A stretch of 64,000 bases of DNA from the NCBI RefSeq assembly GCF_019279795.1, contig NC_056744.1:900129904-900193903 (forward strand), in the 5' to 3' direction. Below the pieces are notes generated by a model. That model was not told where the DNA came from. It saw only the letters and a program-made list of their open reading frames with translations, and did no database searches. The translations under genes were made by a program, and so were the position numbers. This document shows, piece by piece, positions 22,089 to 33,059 of this stretch. How positions within the stretch are numbered: the stretch's first letter is position 1; each line of letters begins with the position of its first letter. This DNA is from Protopterus annectens. Taxonomy: Eukaryota > Chordata > Ceratodontiformes > Protopteridae.

Positions 22089-24890
22089 ATGCAAAATCTG
22101 AAGGTAATACTACTCAATGCTAGAAGTCTAAACCTCAAAATGCACTCTCTCGAGGCACTCCTAAAAATAGAGAACATAGATATCTGTGCAGTAACTGAGA
22201 CCTGGTTCAAGACTCCAGAGAGCACCCCTGCAATACCAGGCTACAACTCTTACCACACTTTTCGGCCACCAAACCAGGATCAAAACAATAAAGGTGGAGG
22301 AGTGTCCATATTCACCAAGGATATTCACAGCACCAGGTTAGTTGCCCAACACAATGCATCTGAAATTCTCCAGGTGCAACTAACACTAGGTAAGACTGCA
22401 ATCCAAATTGATCCCCCATCATGCCCCAAGATTCTCACTACACCTTTCTAAACATACTGGAAAATATTAATATACAACCAAACACCCTAATAATGGGTGA
22501 TTTCAACTACCCTGCCATTAACTGGGAAAACTACTCGTGTACCAACACCTTTGCCCAACAGTTCTTGGAATTCATAAATTCCAATGCCCTAGATCAACTA
22601 ATCCATAGTCCCACCAGGGGCTCCAGTATCCTAGACCTGGCCATTACCAACTTGGGAAATCGATGCTCCACACCTATGGTCACTCCCTCGTTGGTCAGAT
22701 CAGACCATAAGCCAATCACCCTTAATATCCACATCCCACCCCAACCCCCAGTAAGGAAACCTCCATGAAAAACTTCTCCAAAGCCAACTTCATGCTACTC
22801 AAGTCAGAAGTTACAAACGTCATGACACCCATGCAGACGGGAACTGAAAGTTCAACTGCTGAGTCCTACACTAAGGCACTGTAGAAGCACATCCACTCAT
22901 GCATGAATCGTGCCATTCCAAATAGAACCAAGATGCTCTCCTCCAAAAAAAGAAAGCCAATCTGGTGGTCCCCTGCCATAAACAAACTTTACAACAAAAG
23001 GAAGAAACTGTTGCAGAAAAGAGGAAAATCCCAGGATGCAAAAAACTCCCTTACCAGCCTCAGTAAAAATCTGAGATCCCTCATAAAATTCTCCAAAGCT
23101 AGTTATGAAAATAAAATTGCCAAAGATTCCAAAGACAACCACAAGGCATTCTATAACTATGTCAAGAATCTAAATGGCAATGCTCAGATCTGCTCTGAGC
23201 TACAACAGAATGGCATTAAATATACTGATCCCAAGGAAATTGCCAATATCCAGGCAGATCGATTCAGTGCCAGCTTCACCCCACTCTCACCCCCTAAATG
23301 GCCCATCTCAGTACCAGAAGATTGCCAGATTCTGGTAATAACGGCTACACAGGTAAAAAAAGCACTCACCAAAGCTAAGAATACAGCATCCATGGGACCA
23401 GATGACATCCCGGGCTGTGTACTACATGAACTACAAAGTGAACTGGCACCTCACGTAAGTGTCATGTTTAATCATACCCTCACCTCAGGCTTCATGCCCA
23501 CTGAGTGGCACACAGCTACATTTATCACACTCCAGAAGGGGGGATCCACCTTGGATCCGGGGAACTACTGCCCCATTAGTCTGACGAGCCTGATCTACAA
23601 GGCCATGGAACGTATTATAATGGAATTATAAACAAAGACATTGGCAACCATAAAACACTGGACCCCACCCATTTTGGGTTCATGAAGGGCTGATCTTGTC
23701 TCCTGAACCTGATTGACTTCTTTGAATCAGTCTCCAGAGCCGTGGACAAGGGTAAGGCAGTCCACACAGCCTATCTGGACCTCGCCAAGGCCTTTGACAC
23801 CATCCCCCACTCTAGAATCATAGATAAACTTATTAAACTGGGCAGTAATCCCTACGTCACTCGATGGGTTGCCAACTGGCTTACTGACAGAACCCACACT
23901 GTAAAAGTAGCTGACTCCAAATCCAGCTCCAGATGAGTGATAAGTGGAGTACCTCAGGGTTCAGTCCTGAGACCTCTCTTGTTTGGCATCTACTTCTCTG
24001 AAGGACAGGCCAACTCTAAGGGACTCTGGCTAACAAAGTTTGCAGATGATTGCAAACTGGGAGCCATTATTGAATCCCTAAATGATGTTGATACTCTACA
24101 AAAGGGCCTTAAAGAAACAGATGCTTGGTGCCAGAACCATGGGCTCAAGTTCACTGCCAATAAATGTATAGTTATCCCCTTTGGGAAAATCATGTACCCA
24201 TGAATTATCACATAGGTGGCAGTACACTAAACACCGAAAGTGTGATAAGAGACTTAGGAACACAGGTGGACAGTGGTCTTACCTTCAATAACCACATTGC
24301 CACAACAGTCAGGAAATCCTTCTATGTGGCACATCTCATCACTAAGGGCTTTTCATCCAGAAAAAAAGGAGGTCATTGTCCCACTGTACTCATCCCTCAT
24401 TAGACTCATTATAGAATACAATACCCCATTTGGTATGTACCTCTCAAGACATCTGCAACAACTGGAAAGGCCGCAGAAATACCTCGCTAAAAGAATCACA
24501 GGCCTAAAGCAGATGCCCTATGCTGACCGTCTTAAAAAACTCCAACTATACTCTGTCGCATATTGTCTACTCCGAGGTGATCTCTGCTTAACATACAAGG
24601 CCATGTCAAACCCAGAGCTGTTGGACATGCTACACTTAAAGAAATCCCAATCCCTCAGAGCCACATGCTCCAGGGATGTAAACCTTGTCATTAAAATAAA
24701 CAAAACATCCTGGAGGGATAGGTTCCTGACCCAGAGACTCCCCAGACTCTGGAATAGCCTGCCCATACATGTCAATCAGAGCACCTCTTTGGCCCTCTTC
24801 AAAAAGAACCTTGATGGTTGGATGGGAGAAAGGAAATTCACCCCAGGGATCATGTTAGTCGCCCTCCTAGACAGGGGTCCAGGGAAGTAA
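22089..24890 (+). pseudogene. CR1-like ORF2, copy B
   Basis: Possible start at ATG 22089, six codons before LLNARSLN; the ATG used in other copies is ATA here (22107). Endonuclease: AVTETWF, GDFNYP and SDHK all present, but a deletion near 22405 removes the CYR segment and shifts the frame. RT: DDIPGCVLHEL, LDLAKAFDTIPH, SGVPQGSVLRPLLF and an intact KFADDCKLG near 24040. Further damage: TAG near 22881, a shift near 23629, TGA at 23695 and 23934, and shifts near 24199 and 24360. The C-terminal domain (LRGDLCLTYKAMSNPELL...CWRD-type block) is open to TAA at 24888. Confidence 0.85.
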
Positions 24891-24990
24891 ATAGTGTGGG
24901 AAGAAATAGCCCTGGAATTGTTATGGCTAGGCTTGTATATGCCCTAAGGCAGATAGGTTCATAGGTTGGTGCTAGGCTATGAACCTTTTA

Positions 24991-26350
24991 AGACACAATA
25001 TAACACATAACACAAAAATATAAGTGTCATGTCATCACCACTGTTGTGGAGGGAAGACAGATAGAAATTCACAAATGTAACACATTTTAATTTCTGCTCA
25101 CACAAGTAAAAATGCCAGAACTTCCTACAAAGTTATAATACACTCATCTGCAATAACTGCGAACATAAATTAAATACAAACTAAAACTATAGGTCATGTA
25201 GCATTCTGTAGCATACTTTATGCAATATAGACAGGGTTATGCTAAAAGAAAGGCATAAAGAAAAAACAATTAAGATAAATTGTTTTTCAGCAGTGAGTGC
25301 AATTATCTTTTTAATATTAAAATAAAAGTATTATGTAAGAAATAGCATCATACCTTGACAATACAGCAGTACAGAAAATAGATAATTCTTCAAAAGTTGT
25401 GTTTCTTTAGCAGAATGGAGCTTTCTGTATTCAAACAGTCTCCCCAGTATAATACAATGGTGTTAGCTACACAGTTACCTTTATATAGTGCAGAGGCAGC
25501 ATTGTGAGCACTTTGGGTATGCAAATAAGGTATTAACTCATTAGCATTCCTGAATACCACAATCTGCACTAGGTGTGGAGAATGTAAACATACTATAAGA
25601 AGCTATACAATTACATGTACATACCCTAGCAATGCAAGTTTGACTATTGAGAGGTGTTCCCTGCTAATGGCTTGCAGGTGACTATGATTACTCTGCAGGT
25701 ACAATCAGGGTTTCACAGTCTCCCTTTTTGATGTGCACCTACTGTGGGTGCGTCAGGGAGCAGAGACCTAAAAAAGTCAGAAAGTACATTGAATGATTTA
25801 GGAGAGCAACATTCCTAACATTTTATGCTGGCTTTAATGACCACAGTTACTGTCCTTTAGTAAGAAATGTTGTTCATATTCCCAGGAGTACTTTAAGCAT
25901 TGATACATAAAGCATATGCAATGAAACAGATGTACAATTGCTCTTAAGAAAGCAGAGGTAAGGGAATGAGGCACCATAAAGAAAAGCAGGAAGATAGCTG
26001 TAGTAATTGTAGTCTTTGTTTTATATTGTTTGAGTACATGGGTATCCTAAATATTGGAAATATCAGAATAATCCAGACATTTACTGTCAAATGAGGAAGG
26101 ACAACTTTCGTAATTTGTTTCTGTTGCACTTTCAGTGTGACTTGATACAGCATCCCATTATTCATCTAAACACTTTTATCTCCTTGCCAAGTCCTTGTCT
26201 TTGGCAACTATGGGAAATATTCTTAAAAGTTTGTTCTTACTACCCTTCTTTGAGTTTTCAAATCCATACAGGTTCCTGTTACAAGAATACAAAGTTGCTT
26301 AAACATCTGAAAAATAAATTTCAAATATTTGGCCACTATTTTTTTCTCTT
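24991..26350. other. No gene recognised
   Basis: AT-rich, no convincing coding region or repeat assignment. Confidence 0.4.
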
Positions 26351-26359
26351 ATCACTTGC

Positions 26360-26515
26360 ACACTGTTTGCCATTGCAATTGGTTGACTGGCAAATGGCTT
26401 CACTTTCTTCAGCAGTTTGCAGAGTACTGAGTGGAGAAATTCAAGCTGTCAAACTCCTATCTCTGTGGCATAATTTGAAAAAGTATTGATCTTAGAAAAA
26501 CAGTACAGACGAGGC
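26360..26515 (+). repeat. SINE-like unit, diverged
   Basis: GGTTGACTGGCAAATGG, CAGAGTACTGAGTGGAG, TCTCTGTGGCATAA and GGATTCAAAA occur in the same order as in the units at 26.9-28.06 kb. Most decayed member of that cluster. Confidence 0.45.
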
Positions 26516-26924
26516 AGGATTCAAAACATGTTCACAGATCATAATAAATCTTGACATAATAAATCCTGATACATATTTTGATGTAGGAATGTGCTGATGT
26601 GGGAAAGTGATAGATAGATAAGTCATTTAAAATGATGCCAGTATTAATTGTGTGTGCTGTATGCACAATGAAAGCATTTCTTCTGTTCCCTATGCCCTTC
26701 TCCATTTCCATGGCATTGGCTAAATTCCTGATATTGTGAAACATTCATGATAGTACTGATGTGACAAAGAGATTTGAGAAAGCTGAATGTATCAGTGTAA
26801 TGCAGTAGTAGCTCTGCTCATTGCTAGATATACATTGTGATTCATTTCATGTGTCTTCAAGTTGTTATTCCCTAAAAGTTGTTTGAATACTTCTGATAAA
26901 CATTGCCTTCTGCATTTGCACATT

Positions 26925-27170
26925 ACTTGGCAGCATGAAATTACCTTTCACAGCCTAAGGAAAAAAGTGAAAAAGTTAGTTTAGACTGCCTTATATAGCA
27001 CAAATTAGCTCTGTGACATTGCACAGAAGCCAGCACTCTGGATAGTACTCTGTGAAGAAAATACACCTGTCAGGTAACTTTCTCTGTGGCACAAGGGCTA
27101 AGTACGGTGAACTTTCAGCAAAAAGAGAGATGAAGCATGGTTTGAATCCACTGATAATTTCACAGATGGT
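26925..27170 (+). repeat. tRNA-like SINE unit 1 of cluster
   Basis: Shares TTACTTGGCAGC, TAAGGAAAAAAGTGAAAA, GTTAGTTTAGACTGCC and ATACACCTGTCAG with the following two units. It ends with an A-box-like TGTGGCACAAGG (27092) and a B-box-like GGTTTGAATCC (about 27150). Confidence 0.55.
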
Positions 27171-27469
27171 GGTCTGAATACATATTTAATTACATTTAGT
27201 GATACCATAGTGCTGTTTAAAAAGCAACTCTTGTCACTATTGCTAACAAGATGAGAGCTTTTGTCTCTCCACTTTCACATTATTTGTTATTAACTGCAAG
27301 TCTCATAATGTGTTCCACAAAGTACATTTGTGATGTTGCAATGGCAAGTGCAAAGGATGAATGTGTTACTTGAATGCACTTCTTGCTCTGGTCATTGCTA
27401 CATAATATCCACTGATTGCATTTAATTTGCTGTCAGCTTTTTTCTCTAACATATATTTTTCTAATGCCT

Positions 27470-27740
27470 TTTCCATTTGCTCTCCACTTAGCAGCAAGAA
27501 AATACAGTTCACCCATAAGGAAAAAAAGTGAAAATTTTAGTTTAGGTTGCCTTAGGTAGCACGAATATGCCTGGCATCATTGCGCAGCTCTCCACAACAT
27601 GGATAGTCCTTACTGCAGAGAATACACCTGAGAGATGTCCATTTCTGTGGCACAAGGTGTAACTGCAGTGAATTGAGAGAAACAAAGGTGGTACAAGGTG
27701 TAACTGCAGTGAATTGAGAGAAACAAAGCATCGTTCAAAT
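27470..27740 (+). repeat. tRNA-like SINE unit 2 of cluster
   Basis: Same order of blocks as unit 1, with TGTGGCACAAGGTGTAACTG and CGTTCAAATC as promoter-like boxes. Inside it a 41-base piece is duplicated in tandem (27652-27692 and 27693-27728). Confidence 0.55.
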
Positions 27741-27799
27741 CTTGTTTACAGATCACTTTGCAATTATTCACAATATGTAATTTTTTTTGTCATTTTTAA

Positions 27800-28060
27800 T
27801 TTGCATTTGCTATCCACTTGGCAGCTTAGAAACAAAGTTCCCTACCTAAGGAAAAAAATGAAAAATTTAGTTTGGGCTGCCTTATGTAGTGCAAACACAT
27901 CTGGCAATGGTACACTTTTCTCAGCAATCTGGACAGTACTACTGAGTGGATTAAATTAACCTGTCATATAGTTATCTCTATGGCACAAGGTATAAATGCA
28001 TTGACTTTACATAAAGAACACAGCTGCTAAAGGGTTCAAATCCTTTCTCCTCCCAAATTG
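27800..28060 (+). repeat. tRNA-like SINE unit 3 of cluster
   Basis: Same blocks. A-box-like TATGGCACAAGG (27980) and a perfect B-box GGTTCAAATCC (about 28035) lie about 52 bases apart. Confidence 0.55.
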
Positions 28061-28331
28061 CAAGTATTAAAAGCCATGCTATTAAGCATTTCATTGTTGA
28101 ACACTGGAACCTATATCAATAAGTTGAGTATCACACATGGCAAAGCTCAATGCCATGTTTACACCTTTAATGCTATGTGATATGAGTACCAATGTCTACC
28201 AGGAGTCCATCTGCTTTCAGTTGTGCAAATGCAGTTGGCAAGGCTGTGCATCTTTGCACACAACCGGTTACCCGAAAGATCTGCGCTGGGCACCAGTTTA
28301 GACATATTTTGTTAGCTTGACTTTTGCAGAT

Positions 28332-28638
28332 ATGACTTGTGAGGAAGAGAATGATGCAAAATTTATAGCACAGAGTTGGGGTGTTGAGGAGTCTGGGATA
28401 TTTGTGGCACTCATCATGAAGTGTTACAGTGATAAGCTGCTGCAGGGGAATTATACTGGGTCTCAGTATAAGGCTGAGGCTTGGAATAGTTTAGCCAAGG
28501 CTGTCTTCATGGCAATAAGCATCCCACACACTAGGGAACCATGTCATCACCATGACTACAGTGATCTTAAGAAGCTGCACCAGGACCTCTTAAGCCAAAG
28601 GGAGGCTGAATTTATAACTGGAAACATCCCTTAGTTGT
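28332..28638 (+). pseudogene. Harbinger Myb/SANT-like gene copy 2, exon 1
   Basis: Start at ATG 28332, preceded by TTTTGCAG. The product MTCEEENDAKFIAQSWG continues with YKAEAWNSLAKAVFMA, IPHTREPCHHHDYSDLKKL and EFITGNIP, a Myb/SANT-like DNA-binding domain matching copy 1 at 989-1184. Exon end and donor (TTGT/GTAAGTA at 28635-28645) are conserved between the two copies. In copy 1 the codon after NIP is CAG; here it is TAG (28632-28634), so the frame is closed just before the donor. Otherwise the exon is intact. Confidence 0.6.
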
Positions 28639-28639
28639 G

Positions 28640-29555
28640 TAAGTATACTGACCGATAACCTGTCTATGATATGTCATTAATCATCTGGCCAGCCATCGCA
28701 TGTGCTCATTATGATTTTATATGTATTTATTTTCCTTTTGTATTGTATAGCGGAAGAGGAAATAACTACAAACTGTGAAGCTTACCAAGAGAGATTAACC
28801 TGCCTCAGAGACGTGTGGGGTAATTATGGCTGAGGTCCAAATTAAATCCAGAAATGTATTTTCATTCCCTGAAGTACAAGTATCTTGAACAGGCATTCAT
28901 CAGCCTTCATGTCAGGCATGCATGCTTTCCCCAGTAACCCTTACTGCTTGCATTAGGCAATAAGAACAGCAGCGTAACTGTGTGTGGGCTGCTCAGCATA
29001 CAGAAGCAACAACTGATTTTTATTACTGCATAAGTGTTTATAAAATATTAATAGCAATAATATAGCAGGAAGAATCAAATTATAGCAATTGCAATTATTG
29101 CATCTGAATGCAGATTTTCTATCCATCATATGGAAATAATGGCTGTTCCTTGTTATGTTATAGAAGTGAGATTTGTTTATTTTATGACACATAAATACTT
29201 TTCCATCATATATGGATGTGGCAAAGATGTACAACAGTAAATTATAATTGTTTATGTGTTGCCATAAAAATGTTATTGAAAAAATACAGTACTGTGACAT
29301 GCCATGTATCTAATTATCTCTTTTTTGGGGTCTCCTCCCACCCTTTCTCTCTCTTTTTAATGTATTTTTTGAGGAGGTTATAATTTTAATAATCTGCTGT
29401 TTGCATACATTGCTGCTGAGAAATAAATGATCAACAGCACAGAGAAGTAGACTGATCACTGTGGCTTAGCCCGCCATACTTCCATAGATGCAGCACGGAC
29501 CCTCAGCACTTTGGGTTCACAAAATAACAGTGTTGCATTCACAACCCTGCCCTAC
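28640..29555. other. Putative intron(s) of Harbinger Myb-like copy 2
   Basis: Starts with the GTAAGT donor. A possible acceptor TGTATAG lies at about 28744-28750, followed by a short open piece (AEEEITTNCEAYQERL). The rest is AT-rich with no recognised gene. Confidence 0.3.
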
Positions 29556-29559
29556 TTAC

Positions 29560-29820
29560 TCCACCTGCATTAGGTAGCTTTACTCCAGTTACTGCTGGCA
29601 GTGGTACCATCTGGGAGCAGTAGCAGTGGAGATAGCAATTTTTGTCACCTGGCAAGAGCTGCCAGGGCTAGTGCAGGATATAATGGAGAGGAGCTTTGGT
29701 GCATGTATTGGCAGGGTTGAAAAAGTCCCACTTTGGATTGTAAAGATGATGCCACATCTGGCACTGATCCAGGGAGCTGTTGCACGACACAGTGATGAAA
29801 GTTTTGAGGGTGAGGACTAG
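29560..29820 (+). pseudogene. Harbinger Myb-like gene copy 2, last exon
   Basis: Frame 29626-29820 gives VTWQELPGLVQDIMERSFG, GRVEKVPLWIVKMMPHLALI and an acidic end (SDESFEGED) before TAG. The block QELPGLV...GACIGRVEK matches the minus-strand frame at 1-300. It is likely the C-terminal oligomerisation part of the Harbinger second protein. Upstream linker sequence is frameshifted. Confidence 0.5.
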
Positions 29821-29829
29821 ATTTTCACT

Positions 29830-30400
29830 GTTCTCAAGCTGGATGTGGGTGCACCTCTGATGTTCCCTTCCTATCCTCAATCATGGTGTCCCCATCCTTT
29901 TGTCTCCATCACCATTGCTCTCTGTTTTGCCCTATATGTTCGTGCATGCTTCCTATCCTACCTAACCTTCTTGCCCTTCTCATTCCTAAGCACCTTCCAC
30001 AACATTACTCTACCCCCCCCAAAAATGGGCACCTGTCCCACAAAAAAAAAAAAAAATTCATGCCATACCTAGTTCTTTACTTTGCCTATGTTGTCTTGAC
30101 ACACTCAATTGGTTTAATCAGCCATACAACATTATTCTGTTTTTCTCACCCATCACTTGTGTAGTGGCACTCCAAAGTCATGAAACTGTGTGTACAATTC
30201 TACATTTAAGTTGTGAAGAAGTATATAGCTATGGTACTCTCCCGCACTGCAAATTCCTGCATTTTTCCCCTGTGTCCTACCCTCTGTTTGTGAACTCTAT
30301 TTTCATTACTGTCCTATCCACCACTTTATCACACATTTAATCTGGTTAAAAAACACACATGGTCAGAAATGGCTCATGGAAAATCCTTCAGTTTATGTTT
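29830..30400. other. No gene recognised
   Basis: Pyrimidine-rich stretch with a run of 14 A at about 30042-30055. No supported gene. Confidence 0.35.
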
Positions 30401-30402
30401 TT

Positions 30403-31480
30403 CTCACAAAAAACTCTCACAATAAACTCCTAACCTGCCTCTCTAAGTTCAGCATGGACAACTCCACCCTGCTCTGCTTCAAAAGTTACCTAAATAACCG
30501 CCTTCAGTCAGTTAAATGGCATGACTCCCTATCCCCATCCCTCCCAGTATCATTAGGTGTTCCCCAGGGCTCCATTCTTGGCCCCCTCCTCTTCAATATT
30601 TTTACAAACCAACTTGACTTAGCTACCTCAAAAGCCAAAATAGTACAATATGCTGATGACACAACCCTAATCTGCGCAGCATCTAATCTCCAACAGCTCC
30701 AACAAAATGCCTAGGAATCCTTCACAGAAATAGAAAATTGGCTAAATAAATCACAACTGATACTGAACCCAAACAAAACCCAACTCATATTATTCCACCC
30801 AACAAAGACTGCCAACCAAACCATCTTCACTATATTCTCAGCAAACAGGACCCCCATCTCTCCAGTCCCAGAGGCCAAATTACTAGGGATTACAATTGAC
30901 CAACAACTAAGATTCAACAAATATATATCCCAGTCCATCTCCAAAGTGTACAAAAAGCTAGGGACCCTATACTGCTGCAAAAAGTACCTTACTTCCGAAT
31001 CTAGAATTGCCAGAGCCTGAACCCATCTCTTAACTACTTTACTTTATGCACGTCCAGTACTAACAAATCTAAGTAAGACCAACCTCAATAAACTATCTAC
31101 ATGTTACCACAAAATTGCCAAATCTGACACTAATGCCAAATCTTGTTTCCACCACTGTCATTCCCTACTTACTTTACCCTGGCTCGAGCTCTCCGACCTA
31201 TTACATTTCCACCAACTCAGCTTTGCACACCAAATTCTCTACTATCCAGAAAAAAAAACTGCGCTATCTGGGCTTCTAAACTTCTATACTTCAAACAGAC
31301 AAGTATGCTCCACCATAAAAGCCCTGATAGAAAAAATCCCATGTAAAAATAGCTCTGGAGAATCCCTCTTCCCTAACAAAGCTGCTAACACCTGTAATAG
31401 TCTTCCTCCTAACATTAGACTACAAAATAAAACACCCACTTCCAAAATACTACTGAACTCACACCTTCTTACCAACTGAC
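30403..31480 (+). pseudogene. L2/Jockey-type reverse transcriptase, C-terminal part
   Basis: Frame starts within the block after AFDT (SHNKLL), then WFKSYL-like CFKSYLNNRLQSV, LGVPQGSILGPLLFNIF and the catalytic QYADDTTLI, intact. After a TAG at 30712 the same frame continues with ENWLNKSQLILNPNKTQ, KLLGITIDQQLRF and SKVYKKLGTL, then a TGA at about 31018 and the C-terminal LLTTLLYARPVL, LELSDLLHFHQ and NSLPPNIR segments with frame changes. The order of blocks is that of Jockey-superfamily RTs (L2 clade most likely). It is distinct from the CR1-like family in this window. Confidence 0.75.
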
Positions 31481-31955
31481 TATGCAACTGCAATGGCCCA
31501 CCTTAAACCATCACTACACAGCAGCAGTTCTGCTTCCTAAAGCCTTCTATTCTTAGTGCCATGCTCAACATTGCTCACTCACTTTAACTTCTTGTGAATG
31601 CTACTAAATGCTCATTGTAAATATGCAAATATGTACATAGTATATGTAGTATATGTAAATATGTAAACAGTATACTTATATTCTTCCATTGTTGACTTAC
31701 AGTAAGCTCAAGCTAATCTAATTGTCATGTATCTTCTGAGATCTAAGATTTTCCTTGCAACATTGTTATACCATTGTACTATGATGTTAACTTCTCTACA
31801 TTTACAACCTCTGTAACTTGCTACAATTATCTCCAAATGCTGTAACTACTGTACTGATGGAGCTTTTATCCCCGGATCTCCACTGAAAATGGACACCAGC
31901 TGTCCATTTGGACACTCCTGGTAAACAAATGTCAAATAATGAAAATAAATAAAAA
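30403..31955 (+). mobile_element. L2/Jockey-type LINE, 5'-truncated
   Basis: Begins inside the RT (SHNKLLTCLSKF), so the ORF1 and endonuclease are missing. It ends after CTCCACTGAAAATGGACACC and GGTAAACAAATGTC with an AATAAATAAA tail. The same 3' ending recurs on minus at 52495-52590 and 62306-62400. Confidence 0.75.
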
Positions 31956-31959
31956 TGTT

Positions 31960-32225
31960 TTTGACATTTGCGTGGAGTTTGGCATTGCAGAGCAATGCTG
32001 AGTGATGGTGAATACTGTTTAACCTCTTATTGCAAAAACTGAAGATTTCAATTTAATCTGAGGTGGTCTGATTACTTTCTCACAAATATGCTTAAATCTA
32101 CTGTGTTATGGCAATACAGAGTAAACGCAGAATAAAGGCATGACTGTGATACTGTTAATGGAGCAGTCCATAGGCTGCTGGATGTAATAAAGTAAGCGTT
32201 CCAATGTGGCACATTGAGATGATTA
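31960..32225. other. No gene recognised
   Basis: Unassigned. Confidence 0.4.
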
Positions 32226-32226
32226 G

Positions 32227-32227
<1 letters not shown>

Positions 32228-32282
<55 letters not shown>
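32228..32282. repeat. (TA)n microsatellite
   Basis: About 27 TA units. Confidence 0.97.
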
Positions 32283-32283
<1 letters not shown>

Positions 32284-32518
32284 TGCAAACATATGTATTT
32301 CTCCCTATGTACACCATTTCCTTAACATACCAATTGAATAGTGCAGCAATAGATCATTTGCAAAAGCATTGCAGCCCGAGCAGGGAGACTTATTAAGCCT
32401 ATGTTATCTTGCTTATGTATTCATGTTTATTGCACTTTTCTACCCCTTATTTGAACCTATACCAAGCACTTTATTGTACAGAACTTGACAGATTAATAAT
32501 GATTTAATGTTGTTGTAT

Positions 32519-32745
32519 CTTTCGACTTTTCCCAGTTAGGGGTCGCCACAGTGGAACTCCGGTCTGCTAATGATTGGCAGTAGATTTTTACGTACTGTGT
32601 TGCCAGCCCTGATGCACAACCTTCAATGAAGGTATGCCCATTCACAGATGTCTCCACACGGAAGACTCTTTAGCTGAGAATCAAATAGGACAACGTCTTA
32701 CTGTGAGGTGACAACGCTACTGCAGCACCACCACCGCAATCATTA
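32519..32745 (+). repeat. SINE/RTE-tail repeat
   Basis: Starts with CGACTTTTCCCAGTTAGGGG and TCGCCACAG, the same ending as the RTE LINE at 3724-3790. It continues with GATTTTTACGTACTGTGTTG and a tRNA-like segment on the minus strand (CTGTGAGGTGACAACGCTAC, CACCACCACCGC). This arrangement is a common short repeat of fish and amphibian genomes and is thought to depend on RTE-type machinery. Confidence 0.6.
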
Positions 32746-32906
32746 ATAAGTAAGAATAACACACCATACAGATGTCCCTACATGTCCCACAAAACATATT
32801 GTTGCTATTCCTCTCTGCATCTGTCTCTCTCTCTCGCTCTCTCTCTGTTCACCCTTTCTATTTCAGTAAGTTGTCACTGTGCTTCAGTTGTGTTATTTAA
32901 ATGTTG

Positions 32907-33052
32907 TGGGGGTTGGGAGGCTGGCTTAATGGCTAAGGTGTTTGCCTTACAAACACAAAGTGCAGGGTCTGAGTCTCACAAGGGATAATTGACTAGGCTT
33001 AAAATGGCTCGCAAGGGCAGTTAGCTTAGTACTAAACTATGAACCTATAAAG
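32907..33052 (+). repeat. tRNA-derived SINE with CR1-like LINE tail
   Basis: Head: A-box TGGCTTAATGGCTAAGG (32922-32938) and B-box-like GGTCTGAGTCTC (about 32966-32977). Tail: GACTAGGCTTAAAATGGC, GGGCAGTTAGCTTAGTAC and CTATGAACCTATAAAG, which follows the 3' UTR of LINE copies A, C and D base by base with few changes, including the CTAGGC...GCTTAG stem. This is a composite SINE that uses the tail recognised by the CR1-like RT. Confidence 0.75.
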
Positions 33053-33059
33053 CAGTAAT

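Larger units (their letters stand above)
21668..24990 (+). mobile_element. CR1-like LINE, copy B
   Basis: 5'-truncated inside the ORF1 esterase domain. ORF2 and a 3' end are present (CTAGGC at about 24929, TATGAACC near 24980), with a rearranged end repeat. By its RT text (KLIKLGSNPYVTRWVANW, TVKVADSKS) it belongs with E and F and is distinct from A and C. Confidence 0.85.
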
